From Geodermatophilaceae bacterium URHB0062 (GTDB lineage: Bacteria > Actinomycetota > Actinomycetes > Mycobacteriales > Geodermatophilaceae): a stretch of 64,000 bases of DNA. The stretch lies in assembly GCA_000620185.1 (NCBI GenBank), contig JHVO01000013.1:62001-126000 (forward strand), given 5' to 3'. The notes under the pieces were generated by a model. That model saw only the letters and a program-made list of their open reading frames with translations, did no database searches and was not told where the DNA came from. The translations under genes and the position numbers were made by a program. This document shows, one piece after another, positions 1-8,709 of this stretch (position 1 is its first letter; the number at the start of each line of letters is the position of its first letter).

Positions 1-890
1 GCTCGCTGGCCGTGGGCACCGTCGTCGGGTCGGACTACGACCCGATGCTGGCCAAGGTCATCGCCTGGGCCCCCGACCGGGAGACCGCCCGGGCCCGCCT
101 GGTGGGGGCGCTCGGGCACACCGCCGTCCTCGGGGTGGCGACCAACGCCGCCTTCCTGCGCGCCCTGCTGACCGACCCCGACGTCGTCGCCGGAAAGCTG
201 GACACCGGCCTCATCGAGCGGCGGGGCGAGCAGCTCACCCGCCCCGAGCCGCCGCCGCACCACGTCTACGCCGCCGCGGCGCTCGCGCTCCTCATCGAGA
301 GCGAACCCGCCGACGGCAGTGCAGACCGGTGGGACGTTCCCGACGGCTGGCGGCTGGGCGAGCCCGCCTGGACCGTGCGGCGGCTGCAGGCCGCCGGTGG
401 CGAGCCGGTGGTGGTCCGGCTGCGCGGGCGGTCGACCGCGGCGGAGGTCCGCGTGGGGGACGGCGAACCCGTGACCGCCCGCGCGTTCCGGGACGGCGAC
501 CGCCTGACCGCCACGCTCGACGGGCTGACCGCGTCCTACTTCCTGGTGCACGAGGGCGGCACGGTGTGGCTGGCCGCCGACGGGCACGTGACCGCCCTGC
601 GTGAGCACGAGCGGCTCTCGTCGTCGGCCGGCGCCGCCGCCGCCGACGGCGCGGTGACCTCGCCGATGCCGGGAACGGTGACCGTGGTGCAGGCCGCGGT
701 CGGCGACGACGTGGCGGCGGGGACCCCGCTGCTGGTCGTCGAGGCGATGAAGATGGAGCACGTGCTGACCGCCCCCGTCGCGGGGACGGTCACCGAGCTC
801 GGAGTGACAGCCGGCCAGACGGTCGCGCTGGACGAGCGGGTGGCCGTGGTGACCCCATCGGCGTCCGCGGGAGAGCAACAGGAGAACTGA
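1..890 (+). CDS. Acyl-CoA carboxylase biotin-carboxylase/BCCP subunit, C-terminal part (AccA1/3-methylcrotonyl-CoA carboxylase alpha type)
   Basis: The gene enters from upstream of the window; the reading frame starts at base 3 with no start codon in view. What remains is the end of the biotin carboxylase C-terminal domain (around SDYDPMLAKVIAWAPDR), a variable linker, and a C-terminal biotinyl domain with the motif EAMKMEH, whose biotinylated lysine is encoded at 750-752. The full enzyme carboxylates biotin with ATP and bicarbonate and passes the carboxyl group to an acyl-CoA through a separate beta subunit. The stop codon overlaps the start of an acyl-CoA dehydrogenase by one base. This accA1-fadE19 order is known from actinobacterial leucine/isovaleryl-CoA degradation, so 3-methylcrotonyl-CoA is the likeliest substrate. 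Acetyl- or propionyl-CoA carboxylase cannot be excluded. Confidence 0.9.
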   Translation, partial: SLAVGTVVGSDYDPMLAKVIAWAPDRETARARLVGALGHTAVLGVATNAAFLRALLTDPDVVAGKLDTGLIERRGEQLTRPEPPPHHVYAAAALALLIESEPADGSADRWDVPDGWRLGEPAWTVRRLQAAGGEPVVVRLRGRSTAAEVRVGDGEPVTARAFRDGDRLTATLDGLTASYFLVHEGGTVWLAADGHVTALREHERLSSSAGAAAADGAVTSPMPGTVTVVQAAVGDDVAAGTPLLVVEAMKMEHVLTAPVAGTVTELGVTAGQTVALDERVAVVTPSASAGEQQEN

Positions 891-2044
891 TGCTGGACTA
901 CCGGCTCGACGACGAGACCGAGGCCCTCCGCAAGACCGTGCGCGAGTTCGCGCAGGAGGTGATCGCGCCGCAGATCGCGGAGTTCTACGAGCGCGACGAG
1001 TTCCCGACGCACATCGTGCGGCAGATGGGCGAGCTCGGGCTGTTCGGACTGCCCTTCCCGGAGGAGTACGGCGGCTCGGGCGGCACCTACTTCGACCTCT
1101 GCGTCGCTCTCGAGGAGTTGGCGCGCGTCGACAGCTCGATGGCCATCACCGTCGAGGCCGGCGTCTCCCTGGGCGCGATGCCGATCTACCGGTTCGGCAG
1201 CGAGCAGCAGAAGCAGGAGTGGCTGCCCCGGCTGTGCTCGGGGGAGGCGCTGGGTGCCTTCGGGCTGACCGAGCCCGGTGGCGGCTCGGACGCCGGGGCG
1301 ACGAAGACGACCGCCCGGCTCGAGGACGGGCACTGGGTGATCAACGGCTCGAAGGCGTTCATCACGAACTCCGGCACCGAGCTGACCGAGATGGTGACGG
1401 TCACCGCCGTCACCGGCACGCGCCCCGACGGCGGCAAGGAGATCTCGGCGATCCTCGTGCCGTCGGGCACTGAGGGGTTCGCCGTCGGCCAGCGGTACTC
1501 GAAGGTCGGCTGGAACGCCTCGGACACCCGCGAGCTGTCCTTCTCCGACGTGCGGGTGCCGGAGGAGAACCTGGTGGGGGAGCGGGGGCGCGGCTACGCG
1601 CAGTTCCTCTCCATCCTCGACGAGGGCCGGATCGCGATCTCGGCGTTGTCGGTGGGTCTGGCCCAGGGCTGCGTCGACGAGTCGGTGAAGTACGCGGCGC
1701 AGCGCGAGGCGTTCGGGCAGCCGATCGGGAAGAACCAGGCGATCCAGTTCATGATCGCCGACATGGAGGTGCGGGCCTCGACCGCGCGGCTGGCCTACTA
1801 CCGGGCGGCGGAGAAGATGCTGCGCGGGGAGCCGTTCAAGCGCGAGGCCTCGATCGCCAAGCTCTACAGCTCCGAGGTCGCCATGGACAACGCGCGCTAC
1901 GCCACCCAGGTGCACGGCGGGTACGGGTTCATGAACGAGTTCCCTGTCGCCCGCTTCTACCGCGACGCGAAGATCCTCGAGATCGGGGAGGGCACGAGCG
2001 AGGTCCAGCGGATGCTGATCGCCCGCGACCTCGGCGTCGGCTGA
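890..2044 (+). CDS. Acyl-CoA dehydrogenase (FadE19-like, branched/short chain)
   Basis: 384 residues, full length for the family. It is an FAD enzyme that introduces the alpha,beta double bond into acyl-CoA. The central beta domain has the FAD-binding stretch FGLTEPGGGSDAGATKT, and the C-terminal helical domain carries the expected catalytic base as E367 in GEGTSE. The ATG overlaps the upstream stop by one base (TGATG) with GGAG nine bases upstream, so the two genes are translationally coupled. Being downstream of a biotin-dependent carboxylase subunit suggests isovaleryl-CoA or another branched short-chain acyl-CoA as substrate; that assignment comes from context rather than from substrate-pocket residues. 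Confidence 0.93.
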   Translation: MLDYRLDDETEALRKTVREFAQEVIAPQIAEFYERDEFPTHIVRQMGELGLFGLPFPEEYGGSGGTYFDLCVALEELARVDSSMAITVEAGVSLGAMPIYRFGSEQQKQEWLPRLCSGEALGAFGLTEPGGGSDAGATKTTARLEDGHWVINGSKAFITNSGTELTEMVTVTAVTGTRPDGGKEISAILVPSGTEGFAVGQRYSKVGWNASDTRELSFSDVRVPEENLVGERGRGYAQFLSILDEGRIAISALSVGLAQGCVDESVKYAAQREAFGQPIGKNQAIQFMIADMEVRASTARLAYYRAAEKMLRGEPFKREASIAKLYSSEVAMDNARYATQVHGGYGFMNEFPVARFYRDAKILEIGEGTSEVQRMLIARDLGVG

Positions 2045-2072
2045 GTCGGCGATCCCCGGGTAGGGGAGCGTC

Positions 2073-2795
2073 ATGACCGAGCCGCGTACTGCACCCGGGG
2101 TCGTCGCCGGCGCTCGGCCGCGCACCGCACCCGCCGTCGTCGGCCTGGTGCTCGGCGCCTTCGTCGTGGTGGAGCTGGTGCTCCTCGGACTCGGCCTGCT
2201 GGTCACGCGGGTACTGGCCCACTCGGCCCTGCACCGCGACGAGATCGCGTTCGAGCACGATGTCGTCGTCCACCGGACGCCGTGGTGGAACCACGTCACG
2301 AGCTTCGGCACACTGCTCGGCGGCACCGAGACGGTCATCGCCCTGACCGCCGTCGGTTGCGTGGTCCTCGCGTTCCGCGGGCACGGTCCGCGGCTGCCGG
2401 CCTTCCTCGCGGTCGCCGTGGCGGGGGAGACGACGCTGTTCGTGCTGGCCTCGATCGTCATCCACCGGCTGCGTCCCCCGATCCCGCACCTGGACGGGGC
2501 GCCGCCGACGTCGAGCTTTCCCTCCGGCCACACCGCCGCGACCGTCGCGCTCTGGTGCGGGCTCGCCCTCGGCCTGGCGCGGACGCATCCGGGCCATCGG
2601 CTGCGCGCCCTCAGCTGGGTACTGGCGGTGGTGCTCCCGGTGTTCGTCCTTTCCAGCCGGCTCTACCGCGGCATGCACTGGCCGACCGACGTCGCCGCGT
2701 CCGTCGTCTTCAGCCTGCTCTGGCTGCTCCTGCTCCGGGCGGTGCTGCTGCCGCCCGACCGGCCCGATCCGCCGCGGGCGCCGCTCAGGCGGTGA
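2073..2795 (+). CDS. PAP2-family integral membrane phosphatase
   Basis: 240 residues with about five to six hydrophobic segments. The phosphatase signature is visible as a first motif ending in RLRPP, a second motif PSGHTAA and a third SRLYRGMHWPTD, supplying the Arg, His and Asp expected for a phospho-histidine mechanism. The lysine that usually begins motif one is serine here, as I recall in other actinobacterial members. The family removes phosphate from lipid phosphates such as phosphatidic acid or undecaprenyl pyrophosphate at the outer membrane face. The ATG is preceded by GGGGAGC. Its 3' end overlaps the convergent oxidoreductase gene by 11 bp. The substrate cannot be read from the sequence. 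Confidence 0.88.
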   Translation: MTEPRTAPGVVAGARPRTAPAVVGLVLGAFVVVELVLLGLGLLVTRVLAHSALHRDEIAFEHDVVVHRTPWWNHVTSFGTLLGGTETVIALTAVGCVVLAFRGHGPRLPAFLAVAVAGETTLFVLASIVIHRLRPPIPHLDGAPPTSSFPSGHTAATVALWCGLALGLARTHPGHRLRALSWVLAVVLPVFVLSSRLYRGMHWPTDVAASVVFSLLWLLLLRAVLLPPDRPDPPRAPLRR

Positions 2796-3798
2796 CGTCG
2801 ACCAGCACCTTGCCGACGGCGCCGTCCTGCACGGCGCGGTGCGCGTCGGCGGTCCGGGCCAGCGGGAATACGTGCAGCGGCAGGCCGGCCTCGCGGCCCA
2901 CCCGCACGGCGCCGTCCTGGACGGCGGCGTTCACGTCCTCGACCGCGAGCACCTTGGCGCGCGCGGGCTCGGTGTAGACGAGCACGAACTGCCATCGGGC
3001 GTTGGGCATCATCTGCGCGCGCACCGGGATCGTCACCTCCGCGCCACCGTCGTCGGCGTACATCGCCACCGCCCCGTGCAGGCCGATCACCTGCGCGTCG
3101 ATGCCGGCGTTGACCGCGGCGGAGACCTCGACGATCGCGTCCACGCCCTTCGCGGCCACCTTGCGCACCTCGGCGACGACGTCCTGCTCCCGGTAGTTCA
3201 CGACGTGGTCGGCACCGGCCGCGGCGGCGAGCTGGGCCTTGTCGGGGCTGCTCACGGTGGCGACGACGGTCGCGTCGGCCCATCGGGCGAGCTGGATGGC
3301 CGCGTTGCCCACCGCGCCGGCGCCGCCCTGGACCAGCACGGTCCGGCCGGTCAGCGAGCCGGGTCCGATGCGGTCGGGCAGTGACTCGGCGACGGTCAGG
3401 CAGCGGTGCGCAGTGAGGAACGGGATGCCCAGCGCCGCGCCGAGCTCGAAGGACGGCGCCGCGCCGAGCAGCACGGTCTGCCGCGCGGGGACGACGGTGC
3501 ACTCCGCCGCCGTCCCCCAGGGGCGCTGGTAGGCGGCCTCCCAGACCCACACCCGCTCGCCGACGAGCACCGGGTCGACGCCCTGGCCGACCACCTCGAT
3601 CGTTCCGGCGCCGTCCTGGTTCGGGATCTGGCCGTCCGGACCGGGGGTGGCGTTGCTCCGGGACTTCCAGTCGGTCGGGTTCACACCCGAGAAGGCGAGC
3701 CGGACCCGCACCTCGCCGGGGCCGGGCTCGGGAACCGGCCGGTCGGTGAGCTCGAGGACGTCGGGACCGCCCGGCCGCTGATAGGAGATGGCGCGCAC
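2785..3798 (-). CDS. Zinc-free MDR-family NADPH:quinone reductase-like oxidoreductase
   Basis: 337 residues, typical for the family. The N-terminal GroES-like domain begins MRAISYQRPGG and contains SGVNPTDWKSR, the usual quinone-reductase form without zinc-binding cysteines. A Rossmann domain follows with the NADPH-binding loop VQGGAGAVGNAAIQLA and SSPDKAQLAAAAGADHVVNY. Such enzymes carry out NADPH-dependent reduction of quinones or activated alkenes in the cytoplasm; the actual substrate is unknown. The gene is monocistronic, converges on the PAP2 gene with an 11-bp overlap, and is divergent from the metalloprotease gene. Confidence 0.9.
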   Translation of the reverse strand: MRAISYQRPGGPDVLELTDRPVPEPGPGEVRVRLAFSGVNPTDWKSRSNATPGPDGQIPNQDGAGTIEVVGQGVDPVLVGERVWVWEAAYQRPWGTAAECTVVPARQTVLLGAAPSFELGAALGIPFLTAHRCLTVAESLPDRIGPGSLTGRTVLVQGGAGAVGNAAIQLARWADATVVATVSSPDKAQLAAAAGADHVVNYREQDVVAEVRKVAAKGVDAIVEVSAAVNAGIDAQVIGLHGAVAMYADDGGAEVTIPVRAQMMPNARWQFVLVYTEPARAKVLAVEDVNAAVQDGAVRVGREAGLPLHVFPLARTADAHRAVQDGAVGKVLVDVTA

Positions 3799-3861
3799 CG
3801 TGCCGTCCTACCCGCATCGGCACCCGCACACATCCGTTCTCCGCGCCGTCGCCGGACCCAA

Positions 3862-3878
3862 CCCGATCGGGGTGAACG
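3862..3878 (+). promoter_or_regulatory. CCCGATC-GGG motif upstream of the metalloprotease
   Basis: The stretch contains CCCGATCGGGGTGAACG, with the near-palindrome ACCCGATCGGGGT at its core, about 120 bp before the TTG start of the secreted metalloprotease. Similar sequences lie before four other secreted-protein genes in this window (30531, 32629 and 32646, 33917, 37648). It may be an operator or a small hairpin in the leader; chance is possible because CCCGATC is not rare at this base composition. Confidence 0.3.
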
Positions 3879-4000
3879 GCCTGGTGGGGCCTTCAGTCGG
3901 AGCAGCGCCGGACCGACGTTCCCCAGGTCCGCACTCGTGCGCGCGGGCAGGAGGCGCCCCGTGGCGGCCCTGCCGGCGCCGCTTCCCCTGGGAGCTCCGC

Positions 4001-6613
4001 TTGTCCCGTCGCCGCCTCCGCACCCCCTGGCTGCTGGCCGTCGTCCCGCTGGCCGTCGCCGCCGTGATCTCCGGCGCGATGCCGGCCGGTGCCGGGCCCG
4101 CGACGGAGACGACGCTCGTCGGCACGGTCCGCCTGCTCGCGGCGGACACCGTCGACCCGGGGCACGACGAGGACGGACAGGAGAATTCGCACGACGAGGT
4201 GAGCACCGCGGAGGAGTCCTCCGACCACGCGGGGTCGGAGGACGTGTACCTGCCGGTCCTTCAGACCGCCGGCGACACGGTGCTCCTCACCGGCCAGGAG
4301 GCCGCGGACATCGAGCCGAACACCACCGTGGAGGTGTCCGGCACGGTCCGCGGCGAGGAGATGGCGGTGAGCTCGGCCGAGGTCCTCGGCTCCGCGCCCG
4401 TGACCGCCCTGCCCACGAGCGGCAACGTCAAGACCCTCGTCATGCTGGCCACCTGGCCCGGACTCGCCCGTGACACCGTCACGCAGGCCAGCGCGGCCGC
4501 GCAGATGTTCGGCGACACCGACGCCTGGTACCGCAGCGCCTCCTACTCGGCCGTGTCCCTGAGCGGCGACGTGACGCCCTGGCTGACCATCGCCGGACCG
4601 GCGGGCAACCGCTGCTACAGCGACCACCTGACGCTCATGCAGCAGGCGAAGAACGCCGCAGCGGCCGCTGGCTATGTGCTCAGCGCGTACGCCAACTTCG
4701 TCGTCTACTTCCCGTACGCCGGGAACCTCACCGGGAACGACTGCAGCGGCTTCTCCGGCTGGGCCTACGTCGGCTCGACGGGGGTCTGGATCAACGGCTA
4801 CCTGGACCGACGAACCACCGTGCACGAGCTCGGCCACAACTACGGCCTCTACCACAGCCACTCCTACTTCTGCCCGGGCGGCGGGGTCGGAGGCACGGGC
4901 TGCGCGTTCAGCGACTACGGCGACTACTTCGACGCGATGGGCAGTTCCGGCTACGTCGGCAACTTCAACGCCTCGCAGAAGTCCCTGCTCGGCTGGTTCG
5001 CCGGCCGCTCGGTGGACCTCTCCGGCGGTGGCTCGGCCACGCTGGCCCCGATGGGGCAGACGTCGGCCGGGATCAGCGGCGCCTCCATCACCGTGTCGAG
5101 CTCGCGGACCTACTGGCTCGAGTACCGGCAGCCGACCGGCGCCGACGGCGGGCTCCCGCTGGAGGGCACCAACGGTGTGCTGGTGCACCTCCGGGACGAC
5201 GCGTTCCTGGGCGCAGCCGCCGGGTCGCCGTACCAGGACACCGGGACGGCGCTGCTCGACGTCCGTCCCGCCGACGGGGCGAACTGGTGGACCGCGACGC
5301 TGCCCAGCGGCCAGTCCTGGACGACGCCGGAGGGCGTCACGGTCACCGTCGGCGCGCTCACCCCGACCGGTGCGCAGGTCACGGTCGTCAACGGCGTCCG
5401 GCCGCCGAGCGCGCCGCAGAACGTGCGCGTCACGCCGGGCAGCGGTCAGGCCACGGTCACCTGGCAGGCCCCGGCCTCCGAGGGTGAGTCGCCGATCGTC
5501 TCCTACCGCGTCACGGCCCAGCCCGGGGGCGCGAGCGTGACCGTGCCGGCGGCGGCCCGGTCGGCAACGATCACCGGGCTGACCAGCGGCTGGTACACGT
5601 TCGCCGTCGCGGCGACCAACGGCCGGGCGACCGGGCCGGGGACGTCGTCCGCCGAGGTGCAGGTCACCACCGGCAGCGGGCCGACGGTGGTCGCGCACGC
5701 CCCCGCCGTCGACGCCCGGGTGGTCGGCGTGGGCAGCGTGGTCACGGCCACCTTCAGCGAGGACGTGCTGGCCGCCGACAGCTCGTCGTTCGTCCTCTAT
5801 GGCCCGAACTGGAACGTCGTGCCGGCAACGGTCACGTACGACAGCGCCACCCGCACGGCGACCCTGGACCCGTCGGTGGACCTGGCGCCGCGCACCCGCT
5901 ACGCCGTCGACCTGGTCGGGGGCGTCCACGACAGCGACTGGAACTGGCTGCCGTACACCACGTGGTCGTTCTCGACCGGGCCCGCGCCCACGGTCACCGG
6001 CCGCACCCCGGCGGTGAACGGACTCTCCGTCGCGGTGGGCGCGAACGTCACCGCGCAGTTCTCGGTCCCGGTGACCGGCTGGTCCAGCACGACGGCGCAG
6101 CTGAAGACGTCGGCCGGGAAGGTGGTGCCGGCCACGGTCAGCTACAACGGCTCGACCCGGACGCTGACGCTGAACCCCACGGCGAACCTGGTCGCGGACA
6201 GCCGGTACACCGTCACCCTGACCGGTGGGGCCTCGGGCATCCGCGACGGGGTCGACAACCCGCTGGCGACCACCACATGGTCGTTCACCACCGGGGCGGC
6301 GCCGGTCGTCACCGCGCGGACGCCCGCGTCCGGCGCCACCGGGATCTCGGAGTCGTCGAACGTGGCGGTGCGGTTCAGCGAGCCCGTGCGCGGTCTCTCG
6401 AGCTCGACCGTCCAGCTGCGGACGCCGACGGGGAAGGCGGTGTCAGCCGCGCTGAGCTACAACAGCTCCACGCGGACGCTCACGCTCGACCCGACGACGG
6501 CGCTGGCTCGGGGCACCAGGTACACCGTCGTCGTCCTCGGTGGCACGAGCGCCATCCGCGACGGCGCCGGGAACCCGTTGCCGACGCTCACCTGGGTGTT
6601 CCGGACCAGGTGA
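4001..6613 (+). CDS. Secreted M11/M6-like zinc metalloprotease with FN3 and three Ig-like (Big_5) domains
   Basis: 870 residues from the TTG at 4001, chosen because GGAG lies 6 bp upstream and a signal peptide follows directly (MSRRRLRTPW, a hydrophobic core, then GAMPAGA). The protease domain has the zinc site HELGHNYGLYH (H275, E276, H279, H285), the extended HExxHxxGxxH of metzincin-like gametolysin peptidases. One fibronectin type III domain (about 466-556, starting PSAPQNVRV) and three tandem Ig-like repeats follow at roughly 559, 662 and 767 to the end, each with a TPA-type start and an FSEPV-type strand. It is probably an extracellular enzyme acting on protein or glycoprotein polymers; the C-terminal domains look like spacers or binding modules. 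In-frame codons run upstream to 3788, but that region overlaps the divergent gene and lacks a leader. Confidence 0.85.
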   Translation: MSRRRLRTPWLLAVVPLAVAAVISGAMPAGAGPATETTLVGTVRLLAADTVDPGHDEDGQENSHDEVSTAEESSDHAGSEDVYLPVLQTAGDTVLLTGQEAADIEPNTTVEVSGTVRGEEMAVSSAEVLGSAPVTALPTSGNVKTLVMLATWPGLARDTVTQASAAAQMFGDTDAWYRSASYSAVSLSGDVTPWLTIAGPAGNRCYSDHLTLMQQAKNAAAAAGYVLSAYANFVVYFPYAGNLTGNDCSGFSGWAYVGSTGVWINGYLDRRTTVHELGHNYGLYHSHSYFCPGGGVGGTGCAFSDYGDYFDAMGSSGYVGNFNASQKSLLGWFAGRSVDLSGGGSATLAPMGQTSAGISGASITVSSSRTYWLEYRQPTGADGGLPLEGTNGVLVHLRDDAFLGAAAGSPYQDTGTALLDVRPADGANWWTATLPSGQSWTTPEGVTVTVGALTPTGAQVTVVNGVRPPSAPQNVRVTPGSGQATVTWQAPASEGESPIVSYRVTAQPGGASVTVPAAARSATITGLTSGWYTFAVAATNGRATGPGTSSAEVQVTTGSGPTVVAHAPAVDARVVGVGSVVTATFSEDVLAADSSSFVLYGPNWNVVPATVTYDSATRTATLDPSVDLAPRTRYAVDLVGGVHDSDWNWLPYTTWSFSTGPAPTVTGRTPAVNGLSVAVGANVTAQFSVPVTGWSSTTAQLKTSAGKVVPATVSYNGSTRTLTLNPTANLVADSRYTVTLTGGASGIRDGVDNPLATTTWSFTTGAAPVVTARTPASGATGISESSNVAVRFSEPVRGLSSSTVQLRTPTGKAVSAALSYNSSTRTLTLDPTTALARGTRYTVVVLGGTSAIRDGAGNPLPTLTWVFRTR

Positions 6614-6618
6614 GCCGG

Positions 6619-7035
6619 TCAGCCGGCGGGCGCGTCGTCGTCCGTGGGCCAGTCGGGAAGCGGCAGGCCGGCGAGGGCGAGCAGCCGTTCGACGGTCCCG
6701 GTCACGGAGCCGCGCTCCGGCGGTGCGCCGTCGGCTGAGGGCATCAGCTGCCGCACCTCGTCCGGGTCGACGTCCCGGCCCTCGGCGTCGCGCAGCCACC
6801 GGGCGAAGCCCTCGGCCTCGGTCGCGGCGTCCACGGGCGCGGCGGCGTCGGGCTCGTCGAAGTACACCCGCGGTTCGTAGCCGAGGTGGAACCGGCCGCC
6901 GCTCGCATCGGCCGACCGGTAGTCGACCGTGGCGATGTCGCCGTCGTGCACGTCGACGAGCAGGAACGGGACGGCGGTCGGCCCGCCGGTCCGCCACCGC
7001 CCGTCGCTGTACGCGAACTTCCCGAAGAGCCCCAC
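6619..7035 (-). CDS. Conserved-looking hypothetical protein, probably from a leaderless transcript
   Basis: 138 residues starting MGLFGKFAYSDGRWR. I do not recognise a family. The N-terminal half alternates short strands (PFLLVDVHDGDIATVDY, RFHLGYEPRVYFD) and suggests a small beta-rich domain; the C-terminal half is acidic and helical and ends PDWPTDDDAPAG. There are no membrane segments. A good -10 box TAACCT reads on the minus strand at 7047-7042, placing the transcription start on the first base of the GTG codon, so translation is probably leaderless. It sits 5 bp from the convergent metalloprotease and just downstream of the HAD hydrolase. Confidence 0.7.
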   Translation of the reverse strand: MGLFGKFAYSDGRWRTGGPTAVPFLLVDVHDGDIATVDYRSADASGGRFHLGYEPRVYFDEPDAAAPVDAATEAEGFARWLRDAEGRDVDPDEVRQLMPSADGAPPERGSVTGTVERLLALAGLPLPDWPTDDDAPAG

Positions 7036-7041
7036 GCGCCG

Positions 7042-7047
7042 AGGTTA
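7042..7047 (-). promoter_or_regulatory. -10 box of a leaderless promoter
   Basis: TAACCT on the minus strand matches TAnnnT. Its last T lies exactly seven bases before the GTG at 7035, the spacing expected when the start codon is also the transcription start. Confidence 0.5.
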
Positions 7048-7058
7048 ACGACGGGGGC

Positions 7059-7706
7059 TCAGCGCCAGGTCACGGTCTCCGGCGGGCGGCCGAGGGTGCG
7101 CTCGATCCGGCGGGCGGTCTTCTCGTCGGAGTTGACCAGGACCGGGCGTTGCGCGCCGGCGAACAGCGGCAGGTCCGAGTCGCTGTCGCTGTAGGCCACC
7201 CGCCACGGCGGGGGGTAGCCGCGCTCGGTGAGCATCGCCACCTTCGACCCGCCCATGGCCCGGCGCACCCGCGGCGGCCACAGCACGCCGGTGGAGCCGA
7301 CGACGTCGAGCTCGCCGAGCCCGATGGCGGCGAGGAAGCCCCGGGCCAGCACCTCCTCGCAGCCGGTCGCGACGACGACGCGATCGCCGTCCCGCTGGTG
7401 GCGGTGCACGCGGGCGATCGCCTCGGCGACCGCCGCCTCGGGCTTGCGGGCGAGCGCCTCGCCGTAGGCCGAGGCCACCGCGTCGACGTCCGACTCCGAC
7501 CGGCCACCCACGGCCAGGCGTGTCATCACCCGCGCGGCCAGCGGCCGGGTCTGCGGCACGGCGCTGCCGGGGACCAGCAGCGGCGAGGCGAGCAGCAGGG
7601 GGATCGCCCGCACGGGCGCCTGCCGCAGCCGGCCGTGCAGGAAGAGCGTCGAGGCGTCCCCACCGAGGAGGACCTTGTCGAGGTCGAACACGACGGTGGG
7701 CTGCAC
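7059..7706 (-). CDS. HAD-superfamily hydrolase, SerB-like subfamily IB
   Basis: 215 residues. Motif I is FDLDKVLLGGD with the nucleophile and acid as D8 and D10, followed by a helical cap. Motif II is VVATGCEEVLA, motif III is a lysine in the GGSKVAML region, and motif IV is the acidic YSDSDSDLPLF. This layout matches the phosphoserine-phosphatase-like branch of actinobacterial HAD-IB proteins, some of which are fused to acyltransferases. The reaction is hydrolysis of a phosphomonoester in the cytosol; the substrate is not evident. The GTG start has no ribosome-binding site, and TATTGC seven bases upstream may indicate leaderless expression. Confidence 0.85.
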   Translation of the reverse strand: MQPTVVFDLDKVLLGGDASTLFLHGRLRQAPVRAIPLLLASPLLVPGSAVPQTRPLAARVMTRLAVGGRSESDVDAVASAYGEALARKPEAAVAEAIARVHRHQRDGDRVVVATGCEEVLARGFLAAIGLGELDVVGSTGVLWPPRVRRAMGGSKVAMLTERGYPPPWRVAYSDSDSDLPLFAGAQRPVLVNSDEKTARRIERTLGRPPETVTWR

Positions 7707-7748
7707 GGGAGGGCAATACCGGCGATCGGGGCGGGGAAACCTGCCGGC

Positions 7749-8558
7749 TCAGGCTCCGCTGCAGCCCCGGACGGCCCACGCGCCCGCCGTGAGGGAGATC
7801 GTGCCGTCCGGCCGGACCGGCAGCCGCTGGCGCAGGGACTCGCGCAGCGCCGCCCGGTCGTCCTCGTCGAGCGACCGGGCGTAGGCCGGGGCCGGTGCCC
7901 ACGCGTGCAGGAACCGGGTCCAGTAGTCGTCGAAGTCGCTGAACACGGTGGGGACGACGATCGGTGCGACCTCGACGCCCAGGAGCCCGGCGTCCACGAA
8001 CAGGTCGCGCAGCGGTCCCGGCCGGCAGAACGCGAACCGGGTGGCCTCGTGCGCCGCGGCCGCCGCGGCATCGCGATCGACGGCCGCGTCCCAGAAGTAC
8101 CGCATGAGCTGCGTCTCGCCGGAGTAGTCCCAGACGTAGACGGCGACCGTTCCGCCGCGCCGGGTCACCCGCCGCATCTCGTGCACGGCGGCCGCCCGGT
8201 CCCTCACGTAGTCGAGCACCAGGCCGGAGGCCACGACGTCGACCGCCCCGTCGGCCAGGGGGATGGCGGTCGCGCTGCCGAGCCGGAAGGACGCCCGCGG
8301 ATCGCGCACCCGGTCGGCGGCGTCGGCGACGAGGTCGGGGGAGCGATCGATGCCGGTGACGGCGGCCGGCGCCGCTTCCAGGAGCACGCTCTCGGTGAGA
8401 TCGCCGGTGCCGCAACCGACGTCCAGCCACCGGTAGCCGGGCGGTGCATCGAGCCAGGCGACGAAGGCACGGGCCACCGGGCCGCTCCAGCGCGCCACGT
8501 AGTTCTCGTGGGCGCGTGCTCCCGGCCAGGCGTCGACAGCGGGTGCCGAATCGGGCAT
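7749..8558 (-). CDS. Class I SAM-dependent methyltransferase
   Basis: 269 residues from the ATG at 8558, chosen because GGAGGTG lies four bases upstream. The SAM-binding motif I is WLDVGCGTGDLTE, followed by acidic motif II GIDRSPD and the post-motif region VDVVASGLVLDYVRD, typical of the UbiE/Methyltransf_11 fold. The C-terminal half looks like a substrate-binding cap and ends in a short tail. It transfers a methyl group to an unidentified small molecule. It is divergent from the FNT channel gene and lies 42 bp upstream of the HAD hydrolase on the same strand, possibly co-transcribed. Confidence 0.85.
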   Translation of the reverse strand: MPDSAPAVDAWPGARAHENYVARWSGPVARAFVAWLDAPPGYRWLDVGCGTGDLTESVLLEAAPAAVTGIDRSPDLVADAADRVRDPRASFRLGSATAIPLADGAVDVVASGLVLDYVRDRAAAVHEMRRVTRRGGTVAVYVWDYSGETQLMRYFWDAAVDRDAAAAAAHEATRFAFCRPGPLRDLFVDAGLLGVEVAPIVVPTVFSDFDDYWTRFLHAWAPAPAYARSLDEDDRAALRESLRQRLPVRPDGTISLTAGAWAVRGCSGA

Positions 8559-8709
8559 GACGCACCTCCGGGCGAGTCGCCCACACGTGCCCCGAATCGT
8601 CGTGCCGCAGCCGGTCCGGGTCAAATGGCGCGCGGGCGTCCCTCCGTTCGGCGAGCCAGGGGCCGGAGGGGCACCCATACTCGCCGGTACCGATCCCTGG
8701 AGGTGCAGG

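Noticed and set aside
536-2533. Long minus-strand open frame (665 codons) across the carboxylase, dehydrogenase and PAP2 genes
   Set aside because: It is antisense to three genes with clear family motifs, is low-complexity (Arg/Ala/His-rich) and has no domain; a by-product of high GC.
3893-5929. 678-codon minus-strand frame opposite the metalloprotease
   Set aside because: Composition is a shadow of the plus-strand gene, and no domain or ribosome site is visible.
6619-7035. Treating the 138-residue minus-strand protein as a shadow gene
   Set aside because: Kept as a gene: no plus-strand gene occupies this span, it has an exact leaderless promoter, and its composition is balanced.
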